Source: Debaryomyces hansenii CBS767
Taxonomy: Eukaryota > Ascomycota > Pichiomycetes > Serinales > Debaryomycetaceae
Length of the DNA stretch: 64,000 bases
Direction: 5' to 3'
Assembly (NCBI RefSeq): GCF_000006445.2
Contig: NC_006043.2
Location: forward strand, 558,001-622,000
The position numbers and the translations under genes were made by a program. Below are positions 1-9,191 of this stretch, in pieces. The notes below the pieces were generated by a model that saw only the letters and a program-made list of their open reading frames with translations, was not told where the DNA came from and ran no database searches. Position 1 is the first letter of the stretch. The number at the start of each line of letters is the position of its first letter.

Positions 1-221
1 CTATATTTAGAAACCTTATTACTAAATACCCAATTGAGTTAAAGAAATGGTTACAGGTAGCCTTTAGAGAATTGAAGAATAGCAAGTTGGATGAGAAAAA
101 TATAGATGCATTGATTAGTAGGATCATGGCAACAAGAGGTCAACGGTCAGCGAACGATATCTTGAAAAAAATTTGGTTGCAATTAAACGGATTAATAGAA
201 TTTAATAGTCGGAGTTTTTAA
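1..221 (+). CDS. C-terminal end of an importin-beta family protein (Mtr10/transportin-3 type), 5' cut by window
   Basis: An open frame enters from the left edge (first full codon at base 3) and stops at 219-221, giving about 72 residues. It reads as amphipathic helices of HEAT-repeat type. A segment with KYP, then ELKKWL, resembles the last repeats of the transportin-3/Mtr10 importins, which carry SR-type mRNA-binding proteins into the nucleus; the tail ends in FNSRSF. Only this short end is visible and the family match rests on recalled resemblance, so the assignment is tentative. The stop lies 76 bases before the convergent RFA1 stop. Confidence 0.45.
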   Translation, partial: IFRNLITKYPIELKKWLQVAFRELKNSKLDEKNIDALISRIMATRGQRSANDILKKIWLQLNGLIEFNSRSF

Positions 222-297
222 ATTATTTATATTTGAGCGTAACTAATAAAACATATACATAGGAATATTAAAAACAAATTTAGATAAGATAAGCCGG

Positions 298-2160
298 CTA
301 ATGCAACATGGAATCTAATTCTGAACATAAATGTTCACATTCGGCATTAAAGTCAACATCATTGATAGTCATCGCTTGGTATCTTACTCTTACAACACCA
401 TTGTAAGAATCCTGTCTAGCCTTTAACCTAAAGTTGAATTCTTTCATGGTAATATCATTGATTAAATCTTGAAATACATTATTTTCATTGTTAGTTTGTT
501 GTTCCCTCAAAGTTAACAATTCACCTGCAGTCTTTCCGAATAGCTTATTAGCCTCTTGGTCAAATAAAGTCATCCACAATTGCCCAGAAGAGTCCATAAC
601 GGAACAGTTTAAAATATATCTATAATGAGGCTCGTTGAAATTTATATCACATTTTTCACATCTCCAGGTTCCATCGGGTTGCTCAACCACTTTCCTATTG
701 CATGTTGTAGATGGTTGTTGAGAACTAGATTGTAATGAATTGTTACAAGCTGGGTAGCAAAAATTTTCTGTTTTGAAGAAATTGACAGTTGCCTTGATGT
801 TGAAGAAATCTGGCTTTTCACTCATACCTAAGTTTTCTTCTTGAGCTTGTAATATAGACTTTCTATTATTAATTAAATTTTGGTTCGAGCTGTTCTCGTT
901 CTTTAAAGTTTTGAAATTTTCATTTACACCTTGATTATCAAACCATCCCTTTAACTGGTATGCCTCAGCTGTGTCAGGATTCGCCATCATCGATCCGGCA
1001 TGGGTCAATGTCAATGATCTTCCAGCAAAGTCTTGGATTTTGCAACCCTTGAAAGCAATAACTGAACCTTCACTTGTGTCGAAATCAACGGCTGTATTAT
1101 TCCATAACCCAACTGTAATTGCAAAGTTGGAATCGTCCACAATGGTGATATTTCTTCTATCAAATGGCTTTCCTGTAGATTTAGCAGTAATTTGGAAAAC
1201 TGGATTTACTTCCTTCAAAACACCTATTACGTCAATGATTGAGTTTGGCTCACAGCTTTCAATTTGGTTTAATTTGGTAAAGTTGAAATGAATCTTTGGC
1301 ACATCAGTGGTATCAAAGCATTCTTCCACATTTGTATCTCTATCCAACGCCAATTCATAAGGATGGCTCAAATGAGAAAATTGTGGTTTGGCTTGTTGAA
1401 TTCTGGCTTTGCTGATATAGTAAACTTTGCCTTCCTCCAATTCCTGGTAAAACTTTTCTGCCAAATCATTGAAAGCCGTGGCCCTGATTTCATCAGATTC
1501 ATCCAAGAAATTGACATTGAATAATTTACCTTCACCACGCGCGTTAGACCACTTTCTAATATCGCCTTTGTAAGAAACTCTGGCCTTAATGACCCATTGA
1601 TTTTGATATGGCGACAATTGTTCAATAGCATTTACGTGTCTTTGTTGAAAAGTGCTTGCCTTTTGAGGTTGTTGTTGCTGTTGTTGAGGTGCTTTGGCTT
1701 GGTTTAACTCTGCAGATTCTAACTTCTGGCTCTTATTAGCCAACTCTAAATAATCGTCTTCAGGGTGCTCAGCATAATACGAATCACATGAAATCAATGT
1801 ATTTGTGGATTTGTTACTTGTTTGAAACTTCACTTCCAAGTTATTAATAATCATAATATGTTTCTGAGTGGTGACCAAGCTGTAATCTTTAATAATTATG
1901 ACCGATGTTTTTTTAAATCCATTAGCTTCACAATAAGGAATACATTCACTGGTAATCAATCCATGTAACGAATACGCTCCATCATTAAGCAAAACCCGAT
2001 ATTTGACTGCTGAATCACCGTTACCATTTTCGAGTGATTGATCGATTATTTTAATATTAGTGACCTGAACTGTAATTGGTTTTCCTTCGAACGATTGTCT
2101 TTCCGTTTTTGAAAGAATTCCTTTCAAAGCTCCTGACGAAAGTCCATATGCTTCGGCCAT
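298..2160 (-). CDS. RFA1: Replication protein A large subunit (RPA70)
   Basis: Largest subunit of the heterotrimeric single-strand DNA-binding complex RPA, acting in nuclear replication, repair and recombination. The 620 residues match the family's usual length. Domain order: N-terminal protein-interaction OB fold (about 1-115), a Gln-rich linker near 165, DNA-binding OB folds A and B (about 185-420), and the C-terminal OB fold with its zinc ribbon. The zinc ligands appear to be Cys472, Cys487, Cys501 and Cys504, around the motif GTWRCEKC. The start is the only good ATG, preceded by AT-rich leader. Two ACGCG cores lie 69-101 bases upstream, fitting G1/S expression. No frameshift seen. Confidence 0.96.
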   Translation of the reverse strand: MAEAYGLSSGALKGILSKTERQSFEGKPITVQVTNIKIIDQSLENGNGDSAVKYRVLLNDGAYSLHGLITSECIPYCEANGFKKTSVIIIKDYSLVTTQKHIMIINNLEVKFQTSNKSTNTLISCDSYYAEHPEDDYLELANKSQKLESAELNQAKAPQQQQQQPQKASTFQQRHVNAIEQLSPYQNQWVIKARVSYKGDIRKWSNARGEGKLFNVNFLDESDEIRATAFNDLAEKFYQELEEGKVYYISKARIQQAKPQFSHLSHPYELALDRDTNVEECFDTTDVPKIHFNFTKLNQIESCEPNSIIDVIGVLKEVNPVFQITAKSTGKPFDRRNITIVDDSNFAITVGLWNNTAVDFDTSEGSVIAFKGCKIQDFAGRSLTLTHAGSMMANPDTAEAYQLKGWFDNQGVNENFKTLKNENSSNQNLINNRKSILQAQEENLGMSEKPDFFNIKATVNFFKTENFCYPACNNSLQSSSQQPSTTCNRKVVEQPDGTWRCEKCDINFNEPHYRYILNCSVMDSSGQLWMTLFDQEANKLFGKTAGELLTLREQQTNNENNVFQDLINDITMKEFNFRLKARQDSYNGVVRVRYQAMTINDVDFNAECEHLCSELDSMLH

Positions 2161-2228
2161 TATTCGATTGTTTATTCACTATTATATAAAGGTTTGAAAA
2201 GAAAAGGAAGAAGAGTATATGTTTGGTA

Positions 2229-2261
2229 ACGCGCCACCCAAAAAGTTTATGTATTGACGCG
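2229..2261 (-). promoter_or_regulatory. Paired MCB-like ACGCG cores upstream of RFA1
   Basis: ACGCG occurs at 2229-2233 and again at 2257-2261, about 70-100 bases before the RFA1 start. MBF (Mbp1/Swi6) binds ACGCG cores in yeast DNA-synthesis genes. Binding here is inferred from motif and gene function. Confidence 0.5.
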
Positions 2262-2478
2262 ACCGAAAACATCAACAAGTTAATTTTACTATTGAATGGA
2301 AAGCAAGTTTTAATAAATTTGAACGTATGTAAATGTATGTAACGTATAGCCCATATAGTAAAGTTTTTATCTATGTGTAGAAAAATTCATGGAGTATTTA
2401 GAAAAACTAGCATTTAAAACAAGAAATGCTACATATGAAATGAAATTTAACCAGTAAAGAACTCATGAAATAACCCAC

Positions 2479-3693
2479 TTATAACTTTGGTTGCACCGAC
2501 ACGGCATTGAATAATTCGTCCTTAGAGTTGATCTTGACGGCTCCACTCTTCAATAAGGCCTTAGTCAAATCATTAATCAAATCATCGGAGTTTTCAATAC
2601 CAATGCACAATCTGATCAAATCTTCAGGGAAATCTCTTTCTTCTCTGGTCTTGGCATCGATAGAGGCATGTGACATCTTACAAGGCATGGATATCAACGA
2701 GTTGACACACCCGAACGAAACGGCAATTCCAAAGATATCGGTGTTTTCCACAATCTTTTCCGACGTCTTGATGCTACCAGTCTCGAAACTTATGACTGCA
2801 CCCGCACCTTTACACATGGAAGCATGTAACTCGTATTGGGGATGGCTCTTCAATCCCGGGTATCTGACTCTGAAACCAATACTGGACAAGAATTCGGCGA
2901 TCTTCTGGCAGTTTTGCTGCTGTCTCTCGACTCTGACAGCGAGAGTTCTCAACCCTCTGCTCAATAACCACGAATCAAAAGGCGATAATCCACACCCAGT
3001 TGAGTTTATGACAAAATACACCTTTTCGGCCAATTTCGCATCCCGGGTAGCAATAACCCCCGCCATAATATCATGGTGTCCGTTAAGATACTTGGTAGCA
3101 GACTCGTACTGGATATCAACTCCCAAATCAAGAGGAGTCATCAATATTGGCGACATCATCGTGTTATCAAAGACAACAACCACGTCAGGGTTCTTTCTAT
3201 GCGCATAATCAGTAATGGACTTGACATCGCACACCTTGATCAACGGGTTCGTAGGAGACTCAAGAAAAATCATCTTGGTATTATTAGTTATCTTAGAAGT
3301 AAATAATTCTGTGTTTGTGGTGTCCCAATGTTGCACCTTCAAGTCTCCCTTCTTATTCAAATACGTCAATAATCTGTTAGTACCCCCATACAAATCATCT
3401 CCGGCCAATACTTCATCGCCTGGTTTTAAAATTCTGGTTATAACATCAAGACATCCCATACCACTTGTAACAGCAAACGCGTGCTTAGCTTTCATGATCT
3501 TGGCCATATGATTTTGCAAATATGTTCTAGTTGGATTTCCCGACCTAGTATAGTCGTATTCACCCATATCGGATAACGAATTTTGTTTAAACGTCGCGGA
3601 CTGATACAACGGTGGAACCGATGCATTATGTTGGTCCGTTGACTTTGAAAAGACTAATTCTGTCTCAATATTATACGATTTGGGTGGTGCCAT
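2479..3693 (-). CDS. STR3: Cystathionine beta-lyase, PLP-dependent
   Basis: A 404-residue enzyme of the Cys/Met metabolism PLP family (aspartate aminotransferase fold). It splits cystathionine to homocysteine, pyruvate and ammonia in the transsulfuration route to methionine. Visible signatures are YDYTRSGNPTR near the N terminus, the PLP-contact segment with SGMG, the Asp in VVFDNT that contacts the pyridine nitrogen, and ESATKYLNGHHD holding the Schiff-base Lys. The SxTKYxxGHxD pattern and overall likeness fit Str3 better than Cys3 or Str2, though family members can be confused. Homocysteine made here is the substrate of MET6 at 48 kb. No CTG codon occurs in it. I saw no CACGTG in its 400-base upstream region. 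Confidence 0.85.
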   Translation of the reverse strand: MAPPKSYNIETELVFSKSTDQHNASVPPLYQSATFKQNSLSDMGEYDYTRSGNPTRTYLQNHMAKIMKAKHAFAVTSGMGCLDVITRILKPGDEVLAGDDLYGGTNRLLTYLNKKGDLKVQHWDTTNTELFTSKITNNTKMIFLESPTNPLIKVCDVKSITDYAHRKNPDVVVVFDNTMMSPILMTPLDLGVDIQYESATKYLNGHHDIMAGVIATRDAKLAEKVYFVINSTGCGLSPFDSWLLSRGLRTLAVRVERQQQNCQKIAEFLSSIGFRVRYPGLKSHPQYELHASMCKGAGAVISFETGSIKTSEKIVENTDIFGIAVSFGCVNSLISMPCKMSHASIDAKTREERDFPEDLIRLCIGIENSDDLINDLTKALLKSGAVKINSKDELFNAVSVQPKL

Positions 3694-4098
3694 CTCTGTA
3701 TATCTAATAAAGTGAAAATTTTAATATAATAAATCCCAGGTATAAGACTCATACTTTTATCAACTTTCTCGATTAGCGGGTTCACCAGAAATGATGCAAT
3801 CAGCGTGCGATTACCAAAATACCGTCAAGAGATCTGCCATAGTTAAGAGATGCTTGTAGCTGATGGTGCTGATAATGGTGCTGCGAGGAGGTAGGGAAGA
3901 TGCAGAGAGAACCAAACAATTATTACGGGTTCAATATGTGATCTGAGAAGGTTAGGTCATGAAAAGGCCAATTACGGACACTAGCAACTCTAAAATATGT
4001 ATATGTTATTACTATATAAGTACTAAATAGTCATCTAGTTAACTATCTAACTGAATGCATTATCATCAACGATGAACAGAAACCGGTAAACTACGACC
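3694..4098. other. Intergenic region: STR3 promoter and 3' flank of the complex I gene
   Basis: This 405-base AT-rich stretch holds the STR3 leader (3694 upward) and the 3' flank of the complex I gene ending at 4099. No open frame with family likeness, no tRNA and no clear repeat was seen. Confidence 0.6.
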
Positions 4099-4818
4099 CT
4101 ATAAGTCAGATCTGGTTACTGTACTGACGTCGAATGGCTTCTCGCCTAACAAGACCTTTGCGCCCGAAAATGGCTCACAGGTGTCTCTGCCGGAGACAGG
4201 GCCAGCCTTAGGTTCCTTGCCGGCTTGTAATGTCTTCAAAAGATCGATCGTCTTTTCTGCGGTCAAATCTTCATGGAAGTCGTCGTTAAGAGCCAACATT
4301 GGGGCGTTGACACACGCACCCAAACATTCAACTTCCTGCAAAGTGAATAATTTGTCTGGGGTGGTCTGGCCTGGCTTAATCTTCAAGTGCGACGTGATGG
4401 CATCCATGACTTCATCTGAACCACATAACTGACATGGGGTAGTGGTACACACCTGGATGTTGTATTTACCCATTGGTTTTCTGTTGTACATGGTGTAGAA
4501 GGTTGCAACTTCGTACACTCTCATTGGTGGCATGTCCAAGTACTTGGCGACGTAGTTCATCACCGCAATCGATGTGAACCCGGTCTGACGCTGTCCTAAG
4601 TCCAATAATGGCATAACGGCCGCCTTTTTATATTGAGGTGGGTATTTGGCAATAATTTCATTGGCTCTTTTGAGGTTTTCGGAGTTGAACTCAAAACTCA
4701 TATTTTTGTTGTCTTCTTTGGTATCTCTGTGGATTGAAATGATAGACGAGAACCTCTTATTGACCACCGATCTGTGTGTACTTCTTTGGACACTTCTTGG
4801 AATAAAACGAAACATCAT
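4099..4818 (-). CDS. NADH:ubiquinone oxidoreductase 24-kDa subunit (NuoE/NDUFV2)
   Basis: Mitochondrial complex I subunit of 239 residues carrying the N1a [2Fe-2S] cluster in the NADH-oxidising module. The first 35 or so residues are rich in Arg and Ser with no acids, a typical matrix presequence. The thioredoxin-like domain follows, with cluster ligands in CTTTPC and in ECLGAC. The fold opens with [20 protein letters not shown], highly conserved in this family. Saccharomyces cerevisiae has no complex I, so this gene argues for a Debaryomycetaceae-like or other complex I-bearing yeast. A CCAAT box (as ATTGG on the plus strand, 5076-5080) lies about 260 bases upstream; HAP control is possible but unproven. 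Confidence 0.95.
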   Translation of the reverse strand: MMFRFIPRSVQRSTHRSVVNKRFSSIISIHRDTKEDNKNMSFEFNSENLKRANEIIAKYPPQYKKAAVMPLLDLGQRQTGFTSIAVMNYVAKYLDMPPMRVYEVATFYTMYNRKPMGKYNIQVCTTTPCQLCGSDEVMDAITSHLKIKPGQTTPDKLFTLQEVECLGACVNAPMLALNDDFHEDLTAEKTIDLLKTLQAGKEPKAGPVSGRDTCEPFSGAKVLLGEKPFDVSTVTRSDL

Positions 4819-5212
4819 GCAATTAATAATATTATTTCCGTATTACTGTTTCCTGAGATGAAAATGTAGGTTTATTTAGGACAATTAGCTACTGATATCT
4901 ACTTTTCAAGTTGAAATATAATAAATATCTTAAATATATTATTTTTAGTCCGCTATTATTATAAAATCCTAACACAGATACTGACCACTATTTGTTAACT
5001 GTTAATAAAGTTTTATAAACTAATGAGCTCTATTGTACTTTTTCACAGAGCGTAAACCTGATTTAAACGACAGTGATTGGCTTACCGAGACCCACCCGAT
5101 TTTGCGTGGTTTTCGCACGTCGCACCAAAAAAATTGTTAGTACTGGGACCAAAATGGATGCAAAATGCCGAGTAATACTGGAATTGGGTGGGTAACAAGG
5201 AGTATCTATTGT
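4819..5212. other. Intergenic region upstream of the complex I gene
   Basis: This 394-base interval is the complex I promoter and the 3' flank of the aspartyl protease. Apart from the inverted CCAAT box at 5076-5080 and AT-rich tracts, nothing coding or RNA-like was recognised. Confidence 0.55.
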
Positions 5213-6409
5213 CTATCTACGACAGTTTTTGGTGGAGGACGACCGATGGACGGTTGTTTCGTCGGAAGTTTGGTACATGGTTGAATAGACATCGTTATAA
5301 TTGGGTGCGGTGGTGGTTTCGACCGGAAAATGTGTGTTTGATACATGTTTGATGGATTTGGAGGCTAGTGGCCCATATGGAGCCATGAATACTTGGTTGT
5401 CTTGGAGATCAAATACGGTGTATATGTACTTGAAAATGCTGTTCGGAAGGGTAGCCACATAGGAATTTGTGCCGATATCGACGATGCCGATTCTGAGGGT
5501 GCAGTATTGGGCCCCACGGATGGCAGTGCACTCGTCAATCAAGTCGGTAATGGGGATTGAGACGGGGAAGCCCGTAATATCGAAAGTGAGAGATTCGGCA
5601 GCAAGACTGTCTTGGTGGAACAACGGGGTATCGTCGTGCCACTGTTTTTTGGCGTGGATTGCGGTGACTAAATTTGTATACACGGGTTCGGGGAGCATGA
5701 GACCATTGGACCCGGTGTCGAGGGTGTAAATGAGTTTTTGAGTTGAAATCGATGTCCTAGAGTTGTGGCTTGCAACTTTGATAGATGAGACCGTCACGGC
5801 TGTAGCGGTGTGGTACTCACGAGTGGCCAGTGGCCCCACTTCGAACCCGATCTGCGTCTTGACCAATGGACCCTTGTAGGCCCCAGAATCAATACCCCCA
5901 AATATGATGGAGCTGTGGCTCTCTCTTCCGGATACACTGTATACCTGATAGTCGATGAGACCTTGCGACTCGAGCTTCATTGGAAAGTTCTCGTACGGAT
6001 CCATGGCTTCGATAGTAGCATACCCGATTCCAAACACCCCGTAGAACGAATCAATATCAGACACGTTTGTCACCCCAAACGTAGCCCCTTTTAGGGCCCA
6101 TCCATTGCCTGAAATTGTTTCATTTTGCTGGAACATCTCAAAGGGTTCGGATGACCCGTACTGTGCGACATATTCTGGGGTGAAGAGCGACTTCTCATAC
6201 TGGTACGTCGACCCCGTTAGCACCACATCGGCCGAACCAGTATCCAAGATCACATTTTTCAACTCCTGTTGACGTTTCCCGACCCTGAGCGACTCAACAT
6301 AATACATGGAGTCTGAAGACCGCTCCAAAGGAATCTCAACGTATCCTCCAGAGGCTGCGAAAACCTGGCCATAAATGCCTAAAGCTACCAATAAATACAC
6401 CAATTGCAT
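5213..6409 (-). CDS. Secreted pepsin-like aspartyl protease
   Basis: A family A1 aspartyl endopeptidase of 398 residues when started at the ATG at 6409; this start puts a clean signal peptide (MQLVYLLVALGIYGQVFA) at the N terminus, whereas an in-frame upstream Met at 6469 would bury it. The two catalytic motifs are DTGSAD (Asp56) and DTGSNG (Asp231); usual forms are DTGSSD and DTGT/S. A conserved FGIGYA block sits between them. There is almost no room for a propeptide before Asp56, and the usual flap Tyr is not obvious. The C terminus has no hydrophobic GPI signal, so it should be secreted rather than a GPI-anchored yapsin. The substrate cannot be told from sequence. Confidence 0.85.
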   Translation of the reverse strand: MQLVYLLVALGIYGQVFAASGGYVEIPLERSSDSMYYVESLRVGKRQQELKNVILDTGSADVVLTGSTYQYEKSLFTPEYVAQYGSSEPFEMFQQNETISGNGWALKGATFGVTNVSDIDSFYGVFGIGYATIEAMDPYENFPMKLESQGLIDYQVYSVSGRESHSSIIFGGIDSGAYKGPLVKTQIGFEVGPLATREYHTATAVTVSSIKVASHNSRTSISTQKLIYTLDTGSNGLMLPEPVYTNLVTAIHAKKQWHDDTPLFHQDSLAAESLTFDITGFPVSIPITDLIDECTAIRGAQYCTLRIGIVDIGTNSYVATLPNSIFKYIYTVFDLQDNQVFMAPYGPLASKSIKHVSNTHFPVETTTAPNYNDVYSTMYQTSDETTVHRSSSTKNCRR

Positions 6410-7152
6410 ATCGTATACATTAGTTGATGATTCCCATACTTCTACTACCCTACCAACCTCTTTATACATCTCTACTCAGCTTTCGTGCTGGAACAGGTTT
6501 CATTGGTATTACTGGATCAGTACATGGCAATAAACACCCACGCCTGGCTATATACAGGGGGTTCCACTTTCAAAACATCTGAAGTGTCATACAATACCCG
6601 TTCCTCTCCTCGAAGTCGCCAAAAACATTAGCCTACCCCTTGTCATACAACCAAGTTCCATTTCTGCTCTTTCATGCATGCAGCCGAAAGAAACAGTTCA
6701 TTAAAGTACTTGATGTCAGCTCTTGTGACAAAAGTCGCAATCGTCTCTCTTTCCCAACACACCACCAAACCCTTAATTTTAATACCAGACCCTGGTCAGT
6801 CACTCTCGCAGACCCATTGACAACTTTCTCCAGTAGTACCCACCCCAGAACACGAACCAAGATCCCTTCTTATACTACAACACCCATTACGATTAATATA
6901 TGATCACGTGATTATTCCCTTTTGCTCACCAAACTGCTTCATAGTCAACCACCACAAATTAGTATACGGGCTACTGGGTAAGTTATCGATTTAGGTAAAT
7001 CCAATACAGAAAGCATAGCATCAGACTCGGAATCACAGAGGTGATAATCCAGATATATTTTTTAATCCATTTCCTCGAATTTTGCACATACTTTATAACC
7101 AAAAACACCTTCTTATCAATAGAAGCGTCTTCCAACCTTTCACGATTGGATT
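6410..7152. other. Divergent intergenic region between the protease and CDH1
   Basis: A 743-base shared upstream region. It holds a TATATA element near 6549-6554 (about 140 bases before the protease ATG), a perfect Cbf1-type E-box at 6903-6912, and a long AT-rich CDH1 leader. Short reading frames at 6640-6903 look random and Ser/Thr-rich and resemble no family. Confidence 0.6.
6903..6912. promoter_or_regulatory. Cbf1-type palindrome ATCACGTGAT
   Basis: The ten bases are a perfect palindrome centred on CACGTG, the binding core of Cbf1 and other bHLH factors. It is about 240 bases before CDH1 and 495 before the protease. Which gene it serves is not clear. Confidence 0.45.
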
Positions 7153-8931
7153 ATGAATAATAGCAAAAACAATACTGCTAGCGGTAGGAACGTTATAAAT
7201 AATGGTTATTCGTCTAGAAGAAGCACTCTAGAGACGCCGAGATCGCCATCTAGGTCTACTCGAAATTTGGAACCGCCCCACTTGAACGATGGGGGGGGAT
7301 TACCATCGACATCACCAAGGCGAAGAAACCAAAAGTCGATATTTAGCGATCGGTATATCCCGAATCGTACGGGGATTGATTTGCAGGCTGCGTTCAGTTT
7401 GTCAAACCAGGAAATTTTGCCCGAGATCAAGAATAGACACGATAGAATAGACAATGAGATTGAAATAAGAAAAGAGGAAGAGGCAAACCAGACATTTTCG
7501 ACAATATTGAAGGCGGAACTATTTGGTGATAATGTACCCATGGCCACGGCCAATTTGAGCAAAAATGCAAAGGTGTCAAATAGCAGGCCGAATAGCACGG
7601 GCAATCTTAATTCCACAGCATCCTCATCTTCGTTACATTCGATTCGATCTTCGGGAATGGCTGACAACGCTAGCACTGGTGGTGACGACGGTACTACAGG
7701 TAATACCAGAATCACCCCACCACGGTCTACAAGAAATAATGCCAGCAACAACTCCCTTACTTCTGGCTCGGTAAATACCACGAACCATGATTCCAACAGC
7801 ATCACGAACACCCCTAGACAAACGGCAAACTTATTTACATACCAATCCCCCAAAAAGAATAGGCCAGTATCTAGGGACCTACAGAACGAGCTTTACTCGT
7901 TATCTCCTGTAAGACAAGAATCCCAAAAACTTTTACTATCGCCGCAGAAAAAACCCAGAAATATATCAAAAGTTCCCTACAGAGTGCTTGATGCACCAGA
8001 GTTATCGGACGACTTCTACCTCAATCTCGTCGACTGGGGTCAGCAGGACATTTTGGCCGTGGGGCTTGGTGACAGTGTGTACCTCTGGGATGGAAGCACG
8101 CAATCGGTCGACAGATTGTGTAATTTATCGAACAAAGATAAGGTTACTAGTATAAACTGGATTGGCTCTGGAACCCATTTGGCAGTAGGGACACTGAAGG
8201 GTTTGGTCGAAATCTGGGACGCTACCAAAATAAAGTGTGTCAGAACAATGTCGGGCCATAGTTTGCGAGTAAGCTCATTGGCATGGAACGAACACATTCT
8301 CTCGAGTGGATCGAGAGATCGAAGCATCCTCAACAGAGACGTCAGAATCGAGAGCCACTACGTCAACAAGTTCGAAGCTCACAAACAAGAGGTCTGCGGC
8401 TTGAAGTGGAACGTCGAAGAAAACAAGTTGGCCAGCGGTGGTAACGACAATAAACTATTTATTTGGGACGCATTGAACACTAAGCCATTATATCAGTTCA
8501 ACGACCACACCGCCGCAGTCAAGGCAATTTCTTGGTCTCCTCACCAAAGAGGTGTCTTAGCATCTGGCGGGGGAACCGCCGACAAAACAATCAAAACCTG
8601 GAACACCCTCACTGGCTCGTTGACGAATAATGTCAACACCGGATCGCAAGTCTGCAACCTAATCTGGTCCAAAAATTCAAACGAATTAGTCTCCACTCAT
8701 GGATTCTCCAGAAACCAAATCATTGTCTGGAAATATCCCTCCATGCAGCAAATAGCTCAATTAACCGGTCATACATACAGAGTATTGTACTTGTCATTAT
8801 CGCCAGATGGGGAAACGATTGTTACCGGTGCTGGAGATGAGACCTTAAGGTTTTGGAACGTTTTTGACAAAAATAAGAATGATGAGCCACCCTCATCTGT
8901 CTTATTGGATGCATTCCTGCAACTCCGCTAG
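7153..8931 (+). CDS. CDH1: APC/C activator Cdh1 (Fizzy-related)
   Basis: WD40 substrate adaptor of the anaphase-promoting complex, driving mitotic cyclin destruction at mitotic exit and in G1. The 592-residue protein has a C-box (DRYIPNR, about 70-76), a long low-complexity Ser/Asn-rich region with Ser/Thr-Pro sites for Cdk inhibition, a conserved KVPYRVLDAPEL entry segment, and seven WD repeats (about 285-580) with clear WD-type ends. The C terminus is QLR, a conservative variant of the usual Ile-Arg tail. The last CTG codon (8917-8919), four codons from the end, falls where relatives have Asn, Thr or Ser. Cdh1 is favoured over Cdc20 by the C-box context and repeat sequence. Confidence 0.93.
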   Translation: MNNSKNNTASGRNVINNGYSSRRSTLETPRSPSRSTRNLEPPHLNDGGGLPSTSPRRRNQKSIFSDRYIPNRTGIDLQAAFSLSNQEILPEIKNRHDRIDNEIEIRKEEEANQTFSTILKAELFGDNVPMATANLSKNAKVSNSRPNSTGNLNSTASSSSLHSIRSSGMADNASTGGDDGTTGNTRITPPRSTRNNASNNSLTSGSVNTTNHDSNSITNTPRQTANLFTYQSPKKNRPVSRDLQNELYSLSPVRQESQKLLLSPQKKPRNISKVPYRVLDAPELSDDFYLNLVDWGQQDILAVGLGDSVYLWDGSTQSVDRLCNLSNKDKVTSINWIGSGTHLAVGTLKGLVEIWDATKIKCVRTMSGHSLRVSSLAWNEHILSSGSRDRSILNRDVRIESHYVNKFEAHKQEVCGLKWNVEENKLASGGNDNKLFIWDALNTKPLYQFNDHTAAVKAISWSPHQRGVLASGGGTADKTIKTWNTLTGSLTNNVNTGSQVCNLIWSKNSNELVSTHGFSRNQIIVWKYPSMQQIAQLTGHTYRVLYLSLSPDGETIVTGAGDETLRFWNVFDKNKNDEPPSSVLLDAFLQLR

Positions 8932-9191
8932 CCTGTATATTATATTTATACTTAATAATGCTTAATAAACTCCTAAATGGCGTAATCCCCCCATTTAATT
9001 TCTGCCATAACCTTGATAGATACTATGATAGGCGTTTTGATAATGCCGTCAAAGTCCTAACCTGTACTTTTTCTGGAGATTTTAGAATTTTGCAGGTTAT
9101 GTACCTATTACTCATTATCTATTATATAAGAACGTATATACTACTATATTTTATAATTTGTAACAAGCATATTGACAGCACTAAAAAAGAT

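Noticed and set aside
2507..3208. 233-codon plus-strand frame across STR3
   Set aside because: Antisense shadow of a well-conserved enzyme; no family likeness of its own.
7206..7853. 215-codon minus-strand frame across the CDH1 N terminus
   Set aside because: Produced by the Ser/Asn-rich coding bias of CDH1; no domain.
8958..9191. 78-codon upstream extension of ARO8
   Set aside because: Hydrophobic, AT-driven, unlike Aro8; the ATG at 9192 matches the family start.
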